Source of the DNA: CAVPTL01 sp963794415
GTDB lineage: Bacteria; Actinomycetota; Thermoleophilia; Gaiellales; JAICJC01
DNA length: 64,000 nucleotides
Direction of reading: 5' to 3'
NCBI GenBank assembly: GCA_963794415.1
Contig: CAWCDI010000001.1
Location: 1,612,001-1,676,000, forward strand
The translations under genes and the position numbers were made by a program. The notes beneath the pieces are model-generated. The model had not been told where the DNA came from and did not search any database. It saw only the letters and a list, made by a program, of their open reading frames with translations. Shown piece by piece: positions 9,669-21,889 of this stretch. Within the stretch, counting starts at the first letter, position 1; the number at the start of each line of letters is the position of its first letter.

Positions 9669-10952
9669 GTGTTCTCGCGCGCCCGTTTCCGCCTGACGGC
9701 CTGGTTCGTCTTGGTCATGACGTTGTTCGTGACGGTGCTCGGGCAGCGGGTGTACTAGGTGGTACAGGAGCAGCTGCGAAACCAGGTCGATCAGGGCGTG
9801 CGGTCGGTCGCGAGCGAGCGCGCCGCGAACGAGGTGACGTCGTACTACGTCGACACGGGCCGGGCGCGCACCTCGACTACTTCCGCGATCCCGACCTCGC
9901 CTCGCTCGCGCGAGGCGGCGTCTACAAGGTGGTGGTGATCTCACAGCCGTTCGGACGGCTTCATCGGCACCGGAACGCCGGAAAGGCCGGGCTGCCCTAC
10001 TCCGACGGGGTCACCGCCGCGCTGCAGAACGGCGAGGATCATGACCACGATCAACGCCCCCGGCGGCTACGTGCGGATCTACTCGCTGGCGCTCTTCGAC
10101 AACGGCCAGGTCGTCGCCGTGGTGCAGGTCGCGCGCTCGACCGTGCCCGAGTCGCAGTCGCTCGACAAGCTCCTGTATCGTGCTGCTCCTGGGCGGCGCC
10201 GCGAGCATCCTGGTCGCCGCGATCGGCGGCTGGTTCCTGGCCGGCAAGGCGCTGGTGCCGGTGCGCGAGGCGTTCGACCGCCAGCACGCGTTCGTGGGCG
10301 ACGCCTCGCACGAGCTGCGCACCCCGCTCGCGGTGATCCGCGCGAACGCCGAGTACCTGCAGCTGAGCGACCCCGACTCGGTGGAGATCGCCGACATCGT
10401 GAGCGAGACCGATCGGCTCTCGGCGCTCGTGGACTCGCTGCTCGCGCTGGCGCGCGGCGGCCGCGGTGATCGCGCCCAGCCCGATGTGTTCAACGTGGGC
10501 CCGTGGTTGAGCAGTCGGTCGAGGCGATGATGCCGCTGGCGGCAGAGAAGCACGTCGGCCTGCGGTCGACGCGCTCGCGGCCTGCCGATCGAGGGCGACC
10601 GCGAGCAGATCCGCCAGCTCGTGGTGATCCTCGTCGATAACGCCCTTCGCTACACGCCCGAGGGCGGGTCGGTGGCGGTCATCGTCGGCAAGGCCGGGAG
10701 CGAGGCAGTGCTGGAGGTGCGAGACACCGGCATCGGGATCCCGCGCGACGCCCAGGAGCACGTGTTCGAGCGGTTCTACCGGGCAGACGAGGCGCGCAAC
10801 CGCGACTCCGGCGGCGCGGGCCTCGGGCTCGCGATCGCCAAGCAGCTGGTGGAGGATCACGAGGGCAAGATCACCGTCGAGTCGGTGGGCAGGGCTCGAC
10901 GTTCTCGGTGCGCGTCCCGCTGGCCAATGGCACTCCGGCGCTCAGCGCCTGA
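9669..10952 (+). CDS. Membrane sensor histidine kinase (frame-disrupted)
   Basis: Partner of the preceding regulator. An N-terminal membrane helix (LTAWFVLVMTLFVTVLG) and an extracytoplasmic sensor region are followed by a second helix (LLLGGAASILVAAIGGWFL). The H box is FVGDASHELRTPLAVIRANA. The ATPase domain has VDNALRYTP, DTGIGIP and GGAGLGLAIAKQLV. The GTG start at 9669 is in frame. A TAG at 9756-9758 interrupts the frame just after the first helix, and several single-base insertions follow (near 9860, 9955, 10037, 10180, 10500, 10575 and 10890). The ATPase and histidine motifs are perfect, so sequence errors are likelier than a dead gene. Confidence 0.78.
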
Positions 10953-10953
10953 G

Positions 10954-10959
10954 TAGGCT
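10954..10959 (+). promoter_or_regulatory. -10 box of a probable leaderless promoter
   Basis: TAGGCT ends 6 bases before the ATG at 10966. It overlaps the stop region of the kinase gene, and no ribosome site precedes the start. Confidence 0.42.
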
Positions 10960-10965
10960 GGGCGC

Positions 10966-11742
10966 ATGAGCGCAGTCACCCTCGAGACCGTCGGCCCCGT
11001 CACCACGTTGACGCTCAACCGCGCAGAGACGCGAAACACCATGGGGCCGGGGATGATCCTCGAGCTGACCCAGCTCTTCGGCGCGCTCTCGATGGACGAG
11101 AGCCGCGTGATCGTGCTCACCGGCTCCGGTGAGGCGTTCAGCGCGGGCGCCGACGTCAACTGGATGCGGAAGAGCCGCGACCTGACCGACGACCAGAACA
11201 TCGCCGACGCCGGCACCGCGAGGGCGATGTGGGAGGCCATCGACAGCTGCGCCAAGCCGGTGATCGCCCGGGTCAACGGCCATGCGCTGGGCGGCGGATC
11301 GGGCCTCGTCGCCTGCTGCGACGTGGCCGTCTCGGTCGAGTCGGCGCTCTTCGGCTTCACCGAGGCCCGGCTCGGGCTGATCCCCGCCACGATCTCGCCC
11401 TACGTGCTGCGAAAGATCGGCCCGGGGCATGCCCGCTCGCTCTTCGTCACCGGCCGCCGCTTCGGCGCCGACGAGGCGCTTCGGCTGGGGCTCATCCACC
11501 GCGTGACGACCGCGGATGACCTGGACGCGGCCGTGGCCGAGCTCGCAGACGAGCTCCTGCAGTGCAGCCCCGTCGCGATCGCCGAGACCAAGCGGATGCT
11601 GCGCGACGCCACGGCGCAGTTCGACCTGCCCGATCTGCCGCTGCGGCTGGCCGCGGTACGGGCCGCGCCGGAGGCGCAGGAGGGGCTCACCGCCTTCCTC
11701 GAGAAGACGCAGCCGGGCTGGGTGGTGCGCTCGGGTGAATGA
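10966..11742 (+). CDS. Enoyl-CoA hydratase/isomerase family protein, methylglutaconyl-CoA hydratase-like
   Basis: Crotonase-fold enzyme of 258 residues, intact. The oxyanion-hole segments are SGEAFSAGADVNWM and NGHALGGGSGLVACCD. The catalytic acidic residue region is FTEARLGLIPATISPYV. The SAGADVNWMR wording is typical of 3-methylglutaconyl-CoA hydratases of leucine catabolism (AUH/LiuC type), but general short-chain enoyl-CoA hydration cannot be excluded. The gene stands alone between the kinase and the convergent cyclophilin. Its stop is followed at once by a palindrome. Confidence 0.85.
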   Translation: MSAVTLETVGPVTTLTLNRAETRNTMGPGMILELTQLFGALSMDESRVIVLTGSGEAFSAGADVNWMRKSRDLTDDQNIADAGTARAMWEAIDSCAKPVIARVNGHALGGGSGLVACCDVAVSVESALFGFTEARLGLIPATISPYVLRKIGPGHARSLFVTGRRFGADEALRLGLIHRVTTADDLDAAVAELADELLQCSPVAIAETKRMLRDATAQFDLPDLPLRLAAVRAAPEAQEGLTAFLEKTQPGWVVRSGE

Positions 11743-11775
11743 CGGTGCCGGGCACCGCCATCCACCCGTGAGCGC
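11727..11775. repeat. Palindromic element between convergent genes
   Basis: The core CGGTGCC-G-GGCACCG (11743-11757) begins right after the TGA of the enoyl-CoA hydratase. It is flanked by outer complementary arms, GCGCTC (11727-11732) with GAGCGC (11770-11775), and GGGTG with CACCC inside them. A near-identical core follows the stop of the gene at 19664. It could form a long RNA hairpin on either strand. There is no T-run, so it is not a canonical intrinsic terminator. Confidence 0.6.
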
Positions 11776-11780
11776 AGCCC

Positions 11781-12251
<471 letters not shown>

Positions 12252-12298
12252 GGAGGTGGAACCTTTCGTGGTGAATGAACATCGGGCAGGGTACCGGG

Positions 12299-13689
12299 TC
12301 AGGCGCTCGACGCCGGCCGGCTTGGGCAGGCCCGAGATCGCCCCGAGGGCCCGCTCGATCTCGGCCTCGGGCAGCTCGAAGTCCTCGAGCCGGCCGTGCA
12401 GGAACGCGTCGTAGGACGACATGTCGAAGTGGCCGTGGCCCGACAGGTTGAACACGATCACCTGCTCCACGCCCGGCCTCGTCGGCCCGCTTGGCGGCGT
12501 CGATCGCGCCCTTGATCGCGTGCGAGCGTCTCGGGCGCCGGGATGATCCCCTCGGACCGCGCGAAGGTGAGCGCCGACTGGAACACGTCGAGCTGGCTGT
12601 AGGCCTCGGCCCGCAGCAGCCCGTCGAGCATCAGCTGCGAGATGATGGGTGCGACGCCGTGGTAGCGCAGCCCGCCGGCGTGGATGCCCGGCGGCACGAA
12701 GTCGTGGCCGAGCGTGTGCATCGCGACCAGCGGCGTGAGCTGGGCGGTGTCGCCGAAGTCGTAGCTGTACGGGCCGCGGGTGAGCGTCGGGCAGGCCGAC
12801 GGCTCACAGGCGATCACCTCGATGTCGGCGCCGGCGATCTTGTCGCCGATGAACGGCAGCGCGATGCCCGGCGAAGTTCGAGCCGCCGCCGACGCAGCCG
12901 ACGACCACGTCGACGCCCTTCTCGCCGGCCAGCGCGAGCTGCTTCTGCGCCTCCTGGCCGATGACCGTCTGGTGCAGCAGCACGTGGTTCAGCACCGAGC
13001 CGAGCGCGTAGCTCGTGTCGTCGTGGGTCGCGGCGTCCTCGACGGCCTCGGAGATCGCGAGGCCGAGGCTGCCGGGCGTGTCGGGCGTCGCCTCGAGCGC
13101 CGCGCGGCCGGCGTTGGTGTCGGGCGACGGGCTCGGCACGACGCTCCCGCCCCACGCCTCCATCATCATCCGCCGGTACGGCTTCTGGTCGTAGGAGACG
13201 CGCACCATGTACACCTTGCACTCGAGGCCGAACATCTGCGCGGCCAGCGCCATCGAGCTGCCCCACTGGCCGGCGCCGGTCTCGGTGGCGATCCGGGTGC
13301 GGCCCGCCTTCGCGTTGTAGTAGGCCTGCGGCACGGCGGTGTTGGGCTTGTGCGAGCCGGCCGGCGAGACGCTCTCGTTCTTGTAGTAGATCCGCGAGCG
13401 GGTGCCGATCGCCTGCTCGAGCCGGTGCGCGCGATGCAGCGGCGTGGGCCGCCACAGGAGCAGCGCGTCGATGCACCTCCTGCGGGATCGCGATCTCGCG
13501 CTCGGTCGAGACCTCCTGCAGGATCAGATCCATCGGGAAGAGCGGCGCCAGATCGTCGGGCCCGATCGGCTGCCCGGTGCCCGGATGAAGCGGCGGCTGG
13601 GGCGGGTGCGGCGCGTCGGCCAGCACGTTGTACCAGCTGCGCGGGATCTCGCTCTCGGGCAGCAGAATCTTGGAATCGGGCATCGTCAT
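12299..13689 (-). CDS. TrpB2-type tryptophan synthase beta-like protein
   Basis: PLP-dependent paralogue of TrpB with the TrpB2 N-terminal extension (MDLILQEVSTEREI and preceding). The PLP lysine region is VSPAGSHKPNTAVPQAYY, with the GSHKxN form typical of TrpB2. ETGAGQWGSSMAL, GCVGGGSNFAG and FNLSGHGHFDMSSYDAF follow. TrpB2 enzymes make Trp from indole and Ser or act on phosphoserine, without needing TrpA. The start ATG 13689 follows GGGAG. Frame breaks lie near 13470, 12875, 12528 and 12476. The natural stop is probably TGA at 12299-12301, one frame over. The strict frame instead runs on into the cyclophilin. Confidence 0.88.
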
Positions 13690-13765
13690 TGCTCCCTGGT
13701 TCGATGACTCACGTTGGCTGGCGCTACTAGGATCCACGGCTGATTGTTCCCGACAGCGAGGCGAC

Positions 13766-15263
<1,498 letters not shown>

Positions 15264-15273
15264 GCCCCGCTTC

Positions 15274-15805
15274 GTGAACCACACCGAATGGGCGATCACA
15301 GGCGGCGTGGCGCTGGCGGTGGCCGTGATGCTGGGCACGATCGTGAACCGCATGGTGCCGCCCGGCACGCCGCGCCGCACCGTCGAGGACGCGCGCTTCT
15401 GCTGGGCTGTGCGGCGCCGGCGCTCGCGGTGTTCGGCCCTACCTGCACCACCGCCTGCTCGCCGGGGTCGGGGTGATCGCGGTTGCCTACGGCGGCTACT
15501 TCCTGATCCGCATGCGCCAGCTGCGGCGCGCCGACCGCGACGGCGTGCGGCAGCTGCTCGGGCTCGACCGCGACGCGACGTTCGGCGAGGTGATCCAGCA
15601 GGTCGAGAAGATCGAGCCGCAGCCGCTCACCACCACGAGCCGCATCGTGCTGGCCCTGGCGGCCGCGATGGTGGTGGCCGTCGGCTAGGTGCTCGACCGG
15701 TTCGACACGGCGCTGATCGGCCTTGCGATCGGCGTCGCCGAGACCACCTCTCGCCCCGCCTTTCGCCGCGCCCTCGCGACGAAGGTGCGGGACATCGGGC
15801 ACTAG
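15274..15805 (+). CDS. Small membrane protein of unknown function
   Basis: No family recognised. It starts VNHTEWAITGGVALAVAVM at GTG 15274 and has three hydrophobic helices (near the start, around GVGVIAVAYGGYFLI, and around IVLALAAAMVVAVG). A soluble stretch RRADRDGVRQLLGLDRD lies before the last helix. Breaks lie near 15400 and 15440. A TAG at 15686-15688 ends the strict frame, but the same frame stays open for a further 38 codons with protein-like composition (VLDRFDTALIGLAIGVAETT) to TAG 15803-15805. That stop shares a palindromic CTAG with the convergent ilvA stop. The longer form is preferred, with low certainty. Confidence 0.5.
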
Positions 15806-17005
15806 TGCATGCGCGTGACGGGGTAGCCCGCGTCGCGCACGATCTCGACGATCTGCGCTGCGTGGGCCTCGTCGCGGGTCTCGAGCGTGAGCTCGATGCC
15901 GGTCTCGGCCACGGCGACGTCAACGCTCTCGCGATGGTGTGAGATCAGGAGGATGTTGACGTGGTTCTGGGCGACCACCTGCAGCAGGTGCATGAGCTCG
16001 CCGGGGCGGTCGGTGAGGCGCGTGCGGATCACCAGGTAGCGGCCGGCGACGGTGAGGCCGAAGCGGATCACCTGCATCAGGAGCGGCGTGTCGATGTTGC
16101 CGCCCGAGAGCACCGCGACCGACCGCCGGGCGCTGACCTTGCCGTTCACGAGCGCTGCGAGCGCGACTGCGCCGGCACCCTCCACCACGGTCTTCTCGCG
16201 CTCGAGCAGCGCCACGATCACGCGGCCGATCTCGGCGTCGGTGACGGTGACGACGTCATCGACCAGGTCGCGGATCATGCCGAAGGTGATCTCGCCGGGC
16301 CGCTTGACGGCGATGCCGTCGGCGATCGTCTGGGTCTGCGGCACCGCGGTGATGGCGCCGTTCTCCAGCGAGCTCACGTACGGCGCGCAGCCTGCCGCCT
16401 CGACGCCGATCACGCGGATCTCGGGCCGCGTGGCCTTGATCGCCGCGGCGATGCCCGAGAGCAGGCCGCCGCCGCCGAGCGGCACGACGACCGCGTCGAT
16501 GTCGGGGGCGTCCTCGAGGATCTCGAGGCCGATGGTGCCCTGGCCGGCGATCACGACCTCGTCGTCGAACGGGTGCACGAGCGTGGCGCCGGTGCGCTCG
16601 ACCTCGGCGCGGGCGGCCTCGACCGACTCGTCGACGTTCACGCCGACCAGGTGCACGGTCGGCGCCGTAGCTCTCGGTGGCGCCGACCTTGGCGAGCGAT
16701 GCGCCCTCGGGCATGTACACCGTCGCCTTGACGCCGGCCCGCTCGGCGGCCCACGCGACGGCCTGCGCGTGGTTTCCGGCCGACGGCGCGACCACGCCGG
16801 CGGCGCGCTCGGCTTCGGACAGGCTCTGGATCTTGGTGTAGGCGCCGCGCACCTTGAAGGCGCCCGTCTTCTGCTGGTTCTCGTGCTTGAGCAGCACCTC
16901 GCCGCCGGCGAGCCGCGAGAACGTCTCGGAGCGAAGCAGCGGCGTGCGGTGCACGACGCCGTCGAGCCCGGCGGCCGCGGCCTGGATATGAGCGAGGTCA
17001 ACCAT
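15802..17005 (-). CDS. ilvA: Threonine deaminase with a C-terminal ACT domain
   Basis: PLP enzyme converting threonine to 2-oxobutanoate, the first step of isoleucine synthesis. The PLP lysine lies in KTGAFKVRGAY near residue 55. SAGNHAQAVAWAA and the glycine loop PLGGGGLLSG follow. The last 75 residues (YLVIRTRLTDRPGELMHLL and on) form a single ACT domain, as in short biosynthetic/catabolic forms of about 400 residues. The start MVDLAHIQAAAAGL is at ATG 17005. One single-base insertion lies near 16665. It is divergent from ppa. Its stop overlaps that of the convergent membrane gene. Confidence 0.9.
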
Positions 17006-17035
17006 GAAGTGACCGCGAACCCTAGCCGGTTGCAC

Positions 17036-17041
17036 TAACGT
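17036..17041 (+). promoter_or_regulatory. -10 box of a probable leaderless promoter
   Basis: TAACGT ends 6 bases before the ATG of the pyrophosphatase gene at 17048. No ribosome site is present. Confidence 0.48.
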
Positions 17042-17047
17042 TGGGCG

Positions 17048-17557
17048 ATGCCCGAACCAGCTGCTTGCGTACGTCGAGATTCCCAAGGGGAGCCGCAACA
17101 AGTACGAGTACGACCCCGAGATCGGTCACGTCGTGCTCGACCGCACGCTCTGGACGAGCGTGGTCTACCCGGCCGACTACGGATTCCTGATGGAGACGCT
17201 CGGCGCCGACGGCGATCCCGGTCGATGCCGTCATCCTCGTCGCAGAGCCCACCTTCCCCGGCTGCGTGATCCCCGTCGAGCCGATCGGCGTCTTCCGGAT
17301 GACCGACGAGAAGGGCTCCGACGACAAGGTGCTGTGCGTGCCGTTCAAGGATCCCAAGTGGAGCCACATGCACGACATCTCCGACATCCGGGACTCGCTG
17401 CTGGACGAGATCGGGCACTTCTTCGACGTCTACAAGGATCTCGAGCACGGCGCCTCGACGGTGGTCGAGGGCTGGCACGGGCCGTGCCTACGCCGACAAG
17501 GTGATCGCCGAGGGCCAGGCGTCGCACATCGCCGCCGGCAGCCCTCCCGGCCCGTAG
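17048..17557 (+). CDS. ppa: Inorganic pyrophosphatase (family I, soluble)
   Basis: Hydrolyses pyrophosphate to drive biosynthesis. The protein reads MPNQLLAYVEIPKGSRNKYE at the start once an inserted G at about 17053 is removed. Active-site segments are SRNKYEYD, YPADYGFLMETLG and DGDPVDAVILV (three metal-binding aspartates). DDKVLCVPFKDP follows. About 168 residues, the standard hexameric length. Further breaks lie near 17222 and 17488. The stop TAG abuts the reverse-strand stop of the next gene. Confidence 0.92.
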
Positions 17558-18526
17558 CTACCCGTCGCGGGGCGGCCCAGCAGCCGCTCGCCCATGAGGT
17601 GCGCGGCCGAGACCGGGTCGAGCGTGCGCTCGTAGACCTGGTCAGCAGCGCGCGGAGCTCGGAGTCGTGCTCGATCGCCGCGGAGAGGCGCCTGCGCGCG
17701 TCGGCGGTCGCGGCGCCCGACCACCTCCTGCTGGATGTTGCGGCGGCGGCGCTCCTCGAGGCCGCCGGCCTCGGCGAGCAGCGCGCGGTGCTCGGCCACG
17801 GCATCGGCCAGCTCCGGCACGCCCTTGCCGTTGATCGCCTCGGTATCGATGATCGGCACCTTGCGGCCCGGCACGAGCGAGAGGATCGAGCGGATGTCGG
17901 TGCGCATCGATCGCGCCGACGGGTGGTCGCTCTTGTTGATCACGATCACGTCGGGGATCTCCATCACGCCGGCCTTGAGCGCCTGGATCGAGTCGCCGGC
18001 GCCCGGCATCAGCACCAGCACGACCGTGTCGGCCACCGCGGCGACCTCGACCTCGCTCTGCCCCACGCCCACCGTCTCGAGCAGCAGCACGTCGGTGCCG
18101 GCGGCGTCGAGCACGGCGAGCGCGCGCAGGGTGGCCTCGGCGACGCCGCCAAGGTGGCCGCGGGTGGACATCGAGCGGATGTAGACGCCGGGATCCAGGA
18201 AGTGCTCGGTCAGGCGGATGCGGTCGCCCAGGAGCGCGCCCTGCGAGAACGGGCTCGACGGATCGACCGAGACCACGCCCACCGTCTGGTCGCGGCTTCG
18301 GTGAAGGCTCGATGAGGGCCGCGATGAGGCTCGATTTGCCGACCCCCGGAGGGCCGGTGAAGCCCACCACCGAGGCGTTGCCGGTGCGCGGATAGATGGC
18401 TGCGACCAGCTCGCGCGCATCGGGGCCGCCGTTCTCGACCACCGAGATCGAGCGGGCGACCGAGCGCCGGTTTCCCGCGAGCACTCCCTCCACCAGATCG
18501 GCCACGACTACGGGCCTTCGGGCCAT
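17558..18526 (-). CDS. meaB: MeaB/ArgK-type G3E GTPase
   Basis: Chaperone GTPase for adenosylcobalamin-dependent acyl-CoA mutases. Walker A is GPPGVGKSSLI near residue 57. The switch region is VSVDPSSPFSQGALLGDRIR. TVGVGQSEVEVA and the base-recognition motif NKSD follow. The C-terminal dimerisation region ends DPVSAAHLMGERLLG. Breaks lie near 18300, 17715 and 17640. The end is uncertain: TAG 17558-17560 needs one more correction, while the strict frame runs to 17488 and would overlap ppa. No mutase gene is in the window. It starts at ATG 18526, overlapping the hisC stop by one base. Confidence 0.85.
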
Positions 18527-19618
18527 CAGCGCGGCTCCATGACCCGGGCGAGCGACTCGGCGAAGATCGCGTTCTCCTCCGGCGTGCCGACGGTGACCCG
18601 GATCGAGGCGGCGTCGCCGAACTGATCGAGCGGCCGCACGACGACGCCGTCACGCAGGAGCGCATCGGCCACCGCGCGGCCGTCGCCCACCGCGGCACAG
18701 ACGAAGTTCGCGGCGGCCGGCAGGACCGGGATGCCGAGGGCGGCGAAGATCGACTCGAGCTGCGCCCTGCCGGCGGCGTTCGCGGCCCGCCTGCGGTCGA
18801 TCTCGGCGGCATCGTCGAGGCTGACGGCCGCCGCGACGTGGGCGAGCTCGTTCACCTCGAACGGGGGCCGCACGCGCGCCAGATCGAGCCCGATCGCGGG
18901 AGGCGCCACCGCGTAGCCCACCCGCAGGCCCGCGAGGCCGAAGATCTTCGAGAACGTGCGCAGGACGACCACGTTCGGGCGGGTGCGGACGTGGTCGGCG
19001 ATCGTGTCGGGGTAGCCGTCGGCGTCCACGTACTCGTGGTAGGCCTCATCGACGATCACCAGCACGTGCTCGGGCACCGCGTCCAGAAACGCCTTGAGCG
19101 CGCCGGCGGTGATGATCCCGCCGGTGGGGTTGTTGGGGTTGCAGACGTAGACGATGCGGGTGCGATCGCCGATGCGCGCGGCGATCGCCTCGAGATCGTA
19201 CGAGCCGTTCTGCAGCGGCACGTGCACCGGCGCGGCGCGCGCACTTGACGGCGTCCAGGTGGTACGACGGGAACGACGGCCAGCCCATGACGGCCTCGTC
19301 TCCCGGGTCGAGGTAGGCGGCGGAGAGGTGCCACACCACGGCATCGGCGCCGTTTCCCAGCGAGATCCACGAGGGATCGACGCCGTGGCGGGCGGCCAGC
19401 CGCTGGGTCAGCTCGTAGCCGCGCTCGGGGTAGCGGTTCAGCTCGGGAGCCTGCCTGGCCATCGCCTCGAGCGCGACCGGGAACGGCCCCAGCGGGCCCT
19501 CGTTCGAGGCGAGCTTGATCACGCGGTCGAGGCCCAGCTCGCGCCGCACCTCCGACGTGGACTTGCCGGGCTGGTAGGGCTGGAGCGCGGCCAGCGCCGG
19601 CCGCAGCTGGGGCGTCAT
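18526..19618 (-). CDS. hisC: Histidinol-phosphate aminotransferase family protein
   Basis: Class I/II PLP aminotransferase. N-terminal part: YQPGKSTSEVRRELG and KLASNEGPLGPFP (substrate loop). Middle: YVCNPNNPTGG and VIVDEAYHEYV. The PLP lysine lies in FSKIFGLAGLRVGYA, and the C-terminal arginine in ASIRVTVGTPEEN. About 363 residues. The start ATG 19618 has a GAGGA ribosome site. One insertion lies near 19248. It is the only histidine-pathway gene here, so activity on other aromatic or phosphorylated amino acids (phenylalanine transamination) is possible. It is translationally coupled to meaB (TGATG). Confidence 0.88.
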
Positions 19619-19651
19619 TCCAATCCTCGCATCGCGCCAGCGTAACTGGTC

Positions 19652-19657
19652 TACAGT
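19652..19657 (+). promoter_or_regulatory. -10 box of a probable leaderless promoter
   Basis: TACAGT ends 6 bases before the ATG at 19664. The intergenic space to the divergent hisC start is only 45 bases. Confidence 0.5.
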
Positions 19658-19663
19658 TCGGAC

Positions 19664-20287
19664 ATGGCTGGTCGAGAGCTGGGACTCTTTCCGCTCGGCA
19701 TGGTGCTCGTACCCGGTGAGATGATGCCGCTTCACATCTTCGAGCCCCGGTACAAGGATCTGATCGCAGACTGCCTGGAGCACGAGCACCCGTTCGTGAT
19801 GCTCTACGCCGATGAGGCGGGCGCGCGCGAGCTGGGCTGCACGGCCGAGGTGACGCAGGTGCTCGAGCGGTTCGAGGACGGGCGCATCAACCTGGTGGTG
19901 CAGGGGCTCGAGGTGGTGCGGGTGGTCGAGCTGACGCGCGGGCGGTCATACCTGAGCGGGACGGTCGAGGCGGCCGAGGATGACGAGTCTGCCGCAGGCG
20001 AGCTCTCGGAGTCGGCCGCGAGCCTCTACAACCAGATCGCGGAGGTCACGGGCGTCGAGCCCGACCCGGCCATCGCCGACGACGAGCACCCGCTCTCCTA
20101 CGCCATCGCCGCGCGGGTGGAGCTCCCCACCGAGGAGAAGCAGCATCTGCTGGAGCTGCGAAGCGAGCGCGAGCGGCTCACCCTGGTGTCCGACCTGCTC
20201 CAGCGCGGACTCGATCGCCTCGCGGAGGCGGCGGCGCTCAACAAGCTGGCCCAGACGAACGGCCACTCGAGCCTGACGCGTGAATAG
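19664..20287 (+). CDS. Lon N-terminal (LAN/PUA-like) domain protein
   Basis: A 207-residue, intact protein made of the Lon substrate-binding domain without ATPase or protease parts. The N-terminal half carries LGLFPLGMVLVPGEMMPLHIFEPRYKDLI, the typical beta-barrel signature. The C-terminal half is a helical bundle (ELPTEEKQHLLELRSERERL). Such stand-alone proteins are common in actinobacteria. Their role is unknown, and binding of misfolded proteins is only inferred. It is divergent from hisC and convergent with gamma-glutamyltransferase. Confidence 0.88.
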   Translation: MAGRELGLFPLGMVLVPGEMMPLHIFEPRYKDLIADCLEHEHPFVMLYADEAGARELGCTAEVTQVLERFEDGRINLVVQGLEVVRVVELTRGRSYLSGTVEAAEDDESAAGELSESAASLYNQIAEVTGVEPDPAIADDEHPLSYAIAARVELPTEEKQHLLELRSERERLTLVSDLLQRGLDRLAEAAALNKLAQTNGHSSLTRE

Positions 20288-20312
20288 CCGGTGCCTGGCA
20301 CCGGTGATTCAC
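20280..20312. repeat. Palindrome spanning the stops of two convergent genes
   Basis: The core CCGGTGCC-T-GGCACCGG (20288-20304) is flanked by GTGAAT (20280-20285) and ATTCAC (20307-20312). The resulting 33-base inverted repeat contains both stop codons (TAG 20285-20287 and reverse TGA 20309-20311). The core matches the one after the enoyl-CoA hydratase, GGTGCC-N-GGCACC. It may act as a bidirectional hairpin that insulates convergent transcription. It has no T-tract. Confidence 0.65.
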
Positions 20313-21878
20313 AGCACCAGGCCGAAGCAGCTGCGCCGCGGGTCGCCCGCTGCTGAGAGCTCGCCCGAGCCGGAGCTCGCCACCGCGTTGGTGCCGCCGA
20401 AGTAGAGGTTCAGGCCGTCGAAGCGGTTGACGTGCTCGCCCGCCGCCTCGAGCGCCTCGACGCCGGCAGGATCGAACCCCGGCTCGAGGTCGATCCGGTC
20501 GCCCTCCACGTGCACCCGCGGCGCCGTCACCGCATCGGCCACCTCCATCCCGTGGTCGATCGTGTTCACGATCACCTGGAAGATCGCCGAGCGAAGCCTG
20601 TTTGACCCCGACGAGCCCACCACCAGCCGCAGATCCCCGCCCTCGGTCACGATCGTCGGCGCCTGCATGCTCGTCAGCCGGTCGCCCGGGCGAAGCACGC
20701 GCCCGGTCATGAGATCCTCCTCGCCCATCATGTTGTTGAGGTGCAGGCCCGTGCCGGGCACGATCACGCCCGAGTGCGAGCCGTTGGAGGCCGTGAACGC
20801 CGCCGCGTTTCCGTCGCCGTCGATCACCGAGATGTGCGTGGTGCCGTGGTCGGAGACGAGCGCGGGAGCCGGCCTCACATCGCCCGCCAGCGCCGCCGCC
20901 ACCGCCTCGCGCCCCCGGGCGATCAGCTCGGGGCCTGCCAGATGCCCGCGCAGGCCGCCGCGGTGCAGGAGCTCCCCGAACCGGCGATCGCGCACACGCG
21001 CCGCGGCGCGCATGGACTCGACCGTGAGCCGCAGGCTCATCGCCGACCCCGCGCCGGCCGCCTCGAAGCCGTCCAGCACCGAGAGCATGTAGGCGATGAG
21101 CGCGCCGCCCGATGACGGCGGCGCGTTGGTGACCAGCTCGCGATCGCGGAACGCCGCCCGAAGCGGCCTTCGCCACACCGCCCGCTGAGCCGCGAGGTCG
21201 TCCATGGTGAGGCGCCCGCCGGTCGCCGTCTGGTGGGCCACCATCGCCCGCGCCAGGCCGCCGGTTGCAAACTCCTGCGGGCCGCGCTCGGCCAAAAGCT
21301 GGATCGACCCGGCCAGATCGTGCTGGCGGATGACCTCGCCCGGCTGGACGAACCGGCCGCCGGGCGCGAACACCGCGCGCACCTCGGCCGTCGAGGTGAC
21401 GATGGCCTCGATCGCCTTGATCACCGCATGCTGCCCGGGATTCACCGGCACGCCCCGGTCGGCGGCCTCGGCGGCGGGCAGCAGCAGGTCGTGCCAGGGC
21501 AGCCGCCCGTAGCGCGCGTGGACGGCGTGCAGCCCCGGCACCACGCCGGGCACCGCGCACGATCCGGCCCCGATGTGGAAGATCTGGATCGGTTCGCTCG
21601 TCGAACGGGATCTCCGCGGCGATCGGATCCACCAGCGTGCGACCGGGCTCGAGCCCCTGACCGGGGATCGACGTGAACGCGTCCAGGAGCGCCGGCTTCC
21701 CGCGCGCAGGGCGCACCAGCGCAAAGCCCCCGCCGCACGGGCCCGTCAGGGCGGGCTCCGCCGCCCACGACATCGCCGCGGCGGCCACCAGCGCATCCAC
21801 CGCCGACCCACCCCGCTCGAGCGCGTCGGCACCCGCCCGCGCGGTGAGCTCATGTCCGGCGGCGACCGCGCCTCGCAT
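20309..21878 (-). CDS. ggt: Gamma-glutamyltransferase family N-terminal-nucleophile hydrolase
   Basis: Autoprocessed transferase/hydrolase acting on gamma-glutamyl bonds. The N-terminal region has GGSAVDALVAAAAM and GPCGGGFALV. The processing site and nucleophile threonine lie in DHGTTHISVIDGDGNAAAFT. The small subunit has GSHSGVIVPGTGLHLNN and LRLVVGSSGSNRLRSAI. About 523 residues with no obvious signal peptide (MRGAVAAGHELTARAG), so it may be cytoplasmic. Related enzymes of this short type include cephalosporin-acylase-like and capsule-depolymerising forms. One break lies near 21598. It starts 11 bases after the ftsZ stop. Confidence 0.85.
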
Positions 21879-21889
21879 CGTGCCCGTGG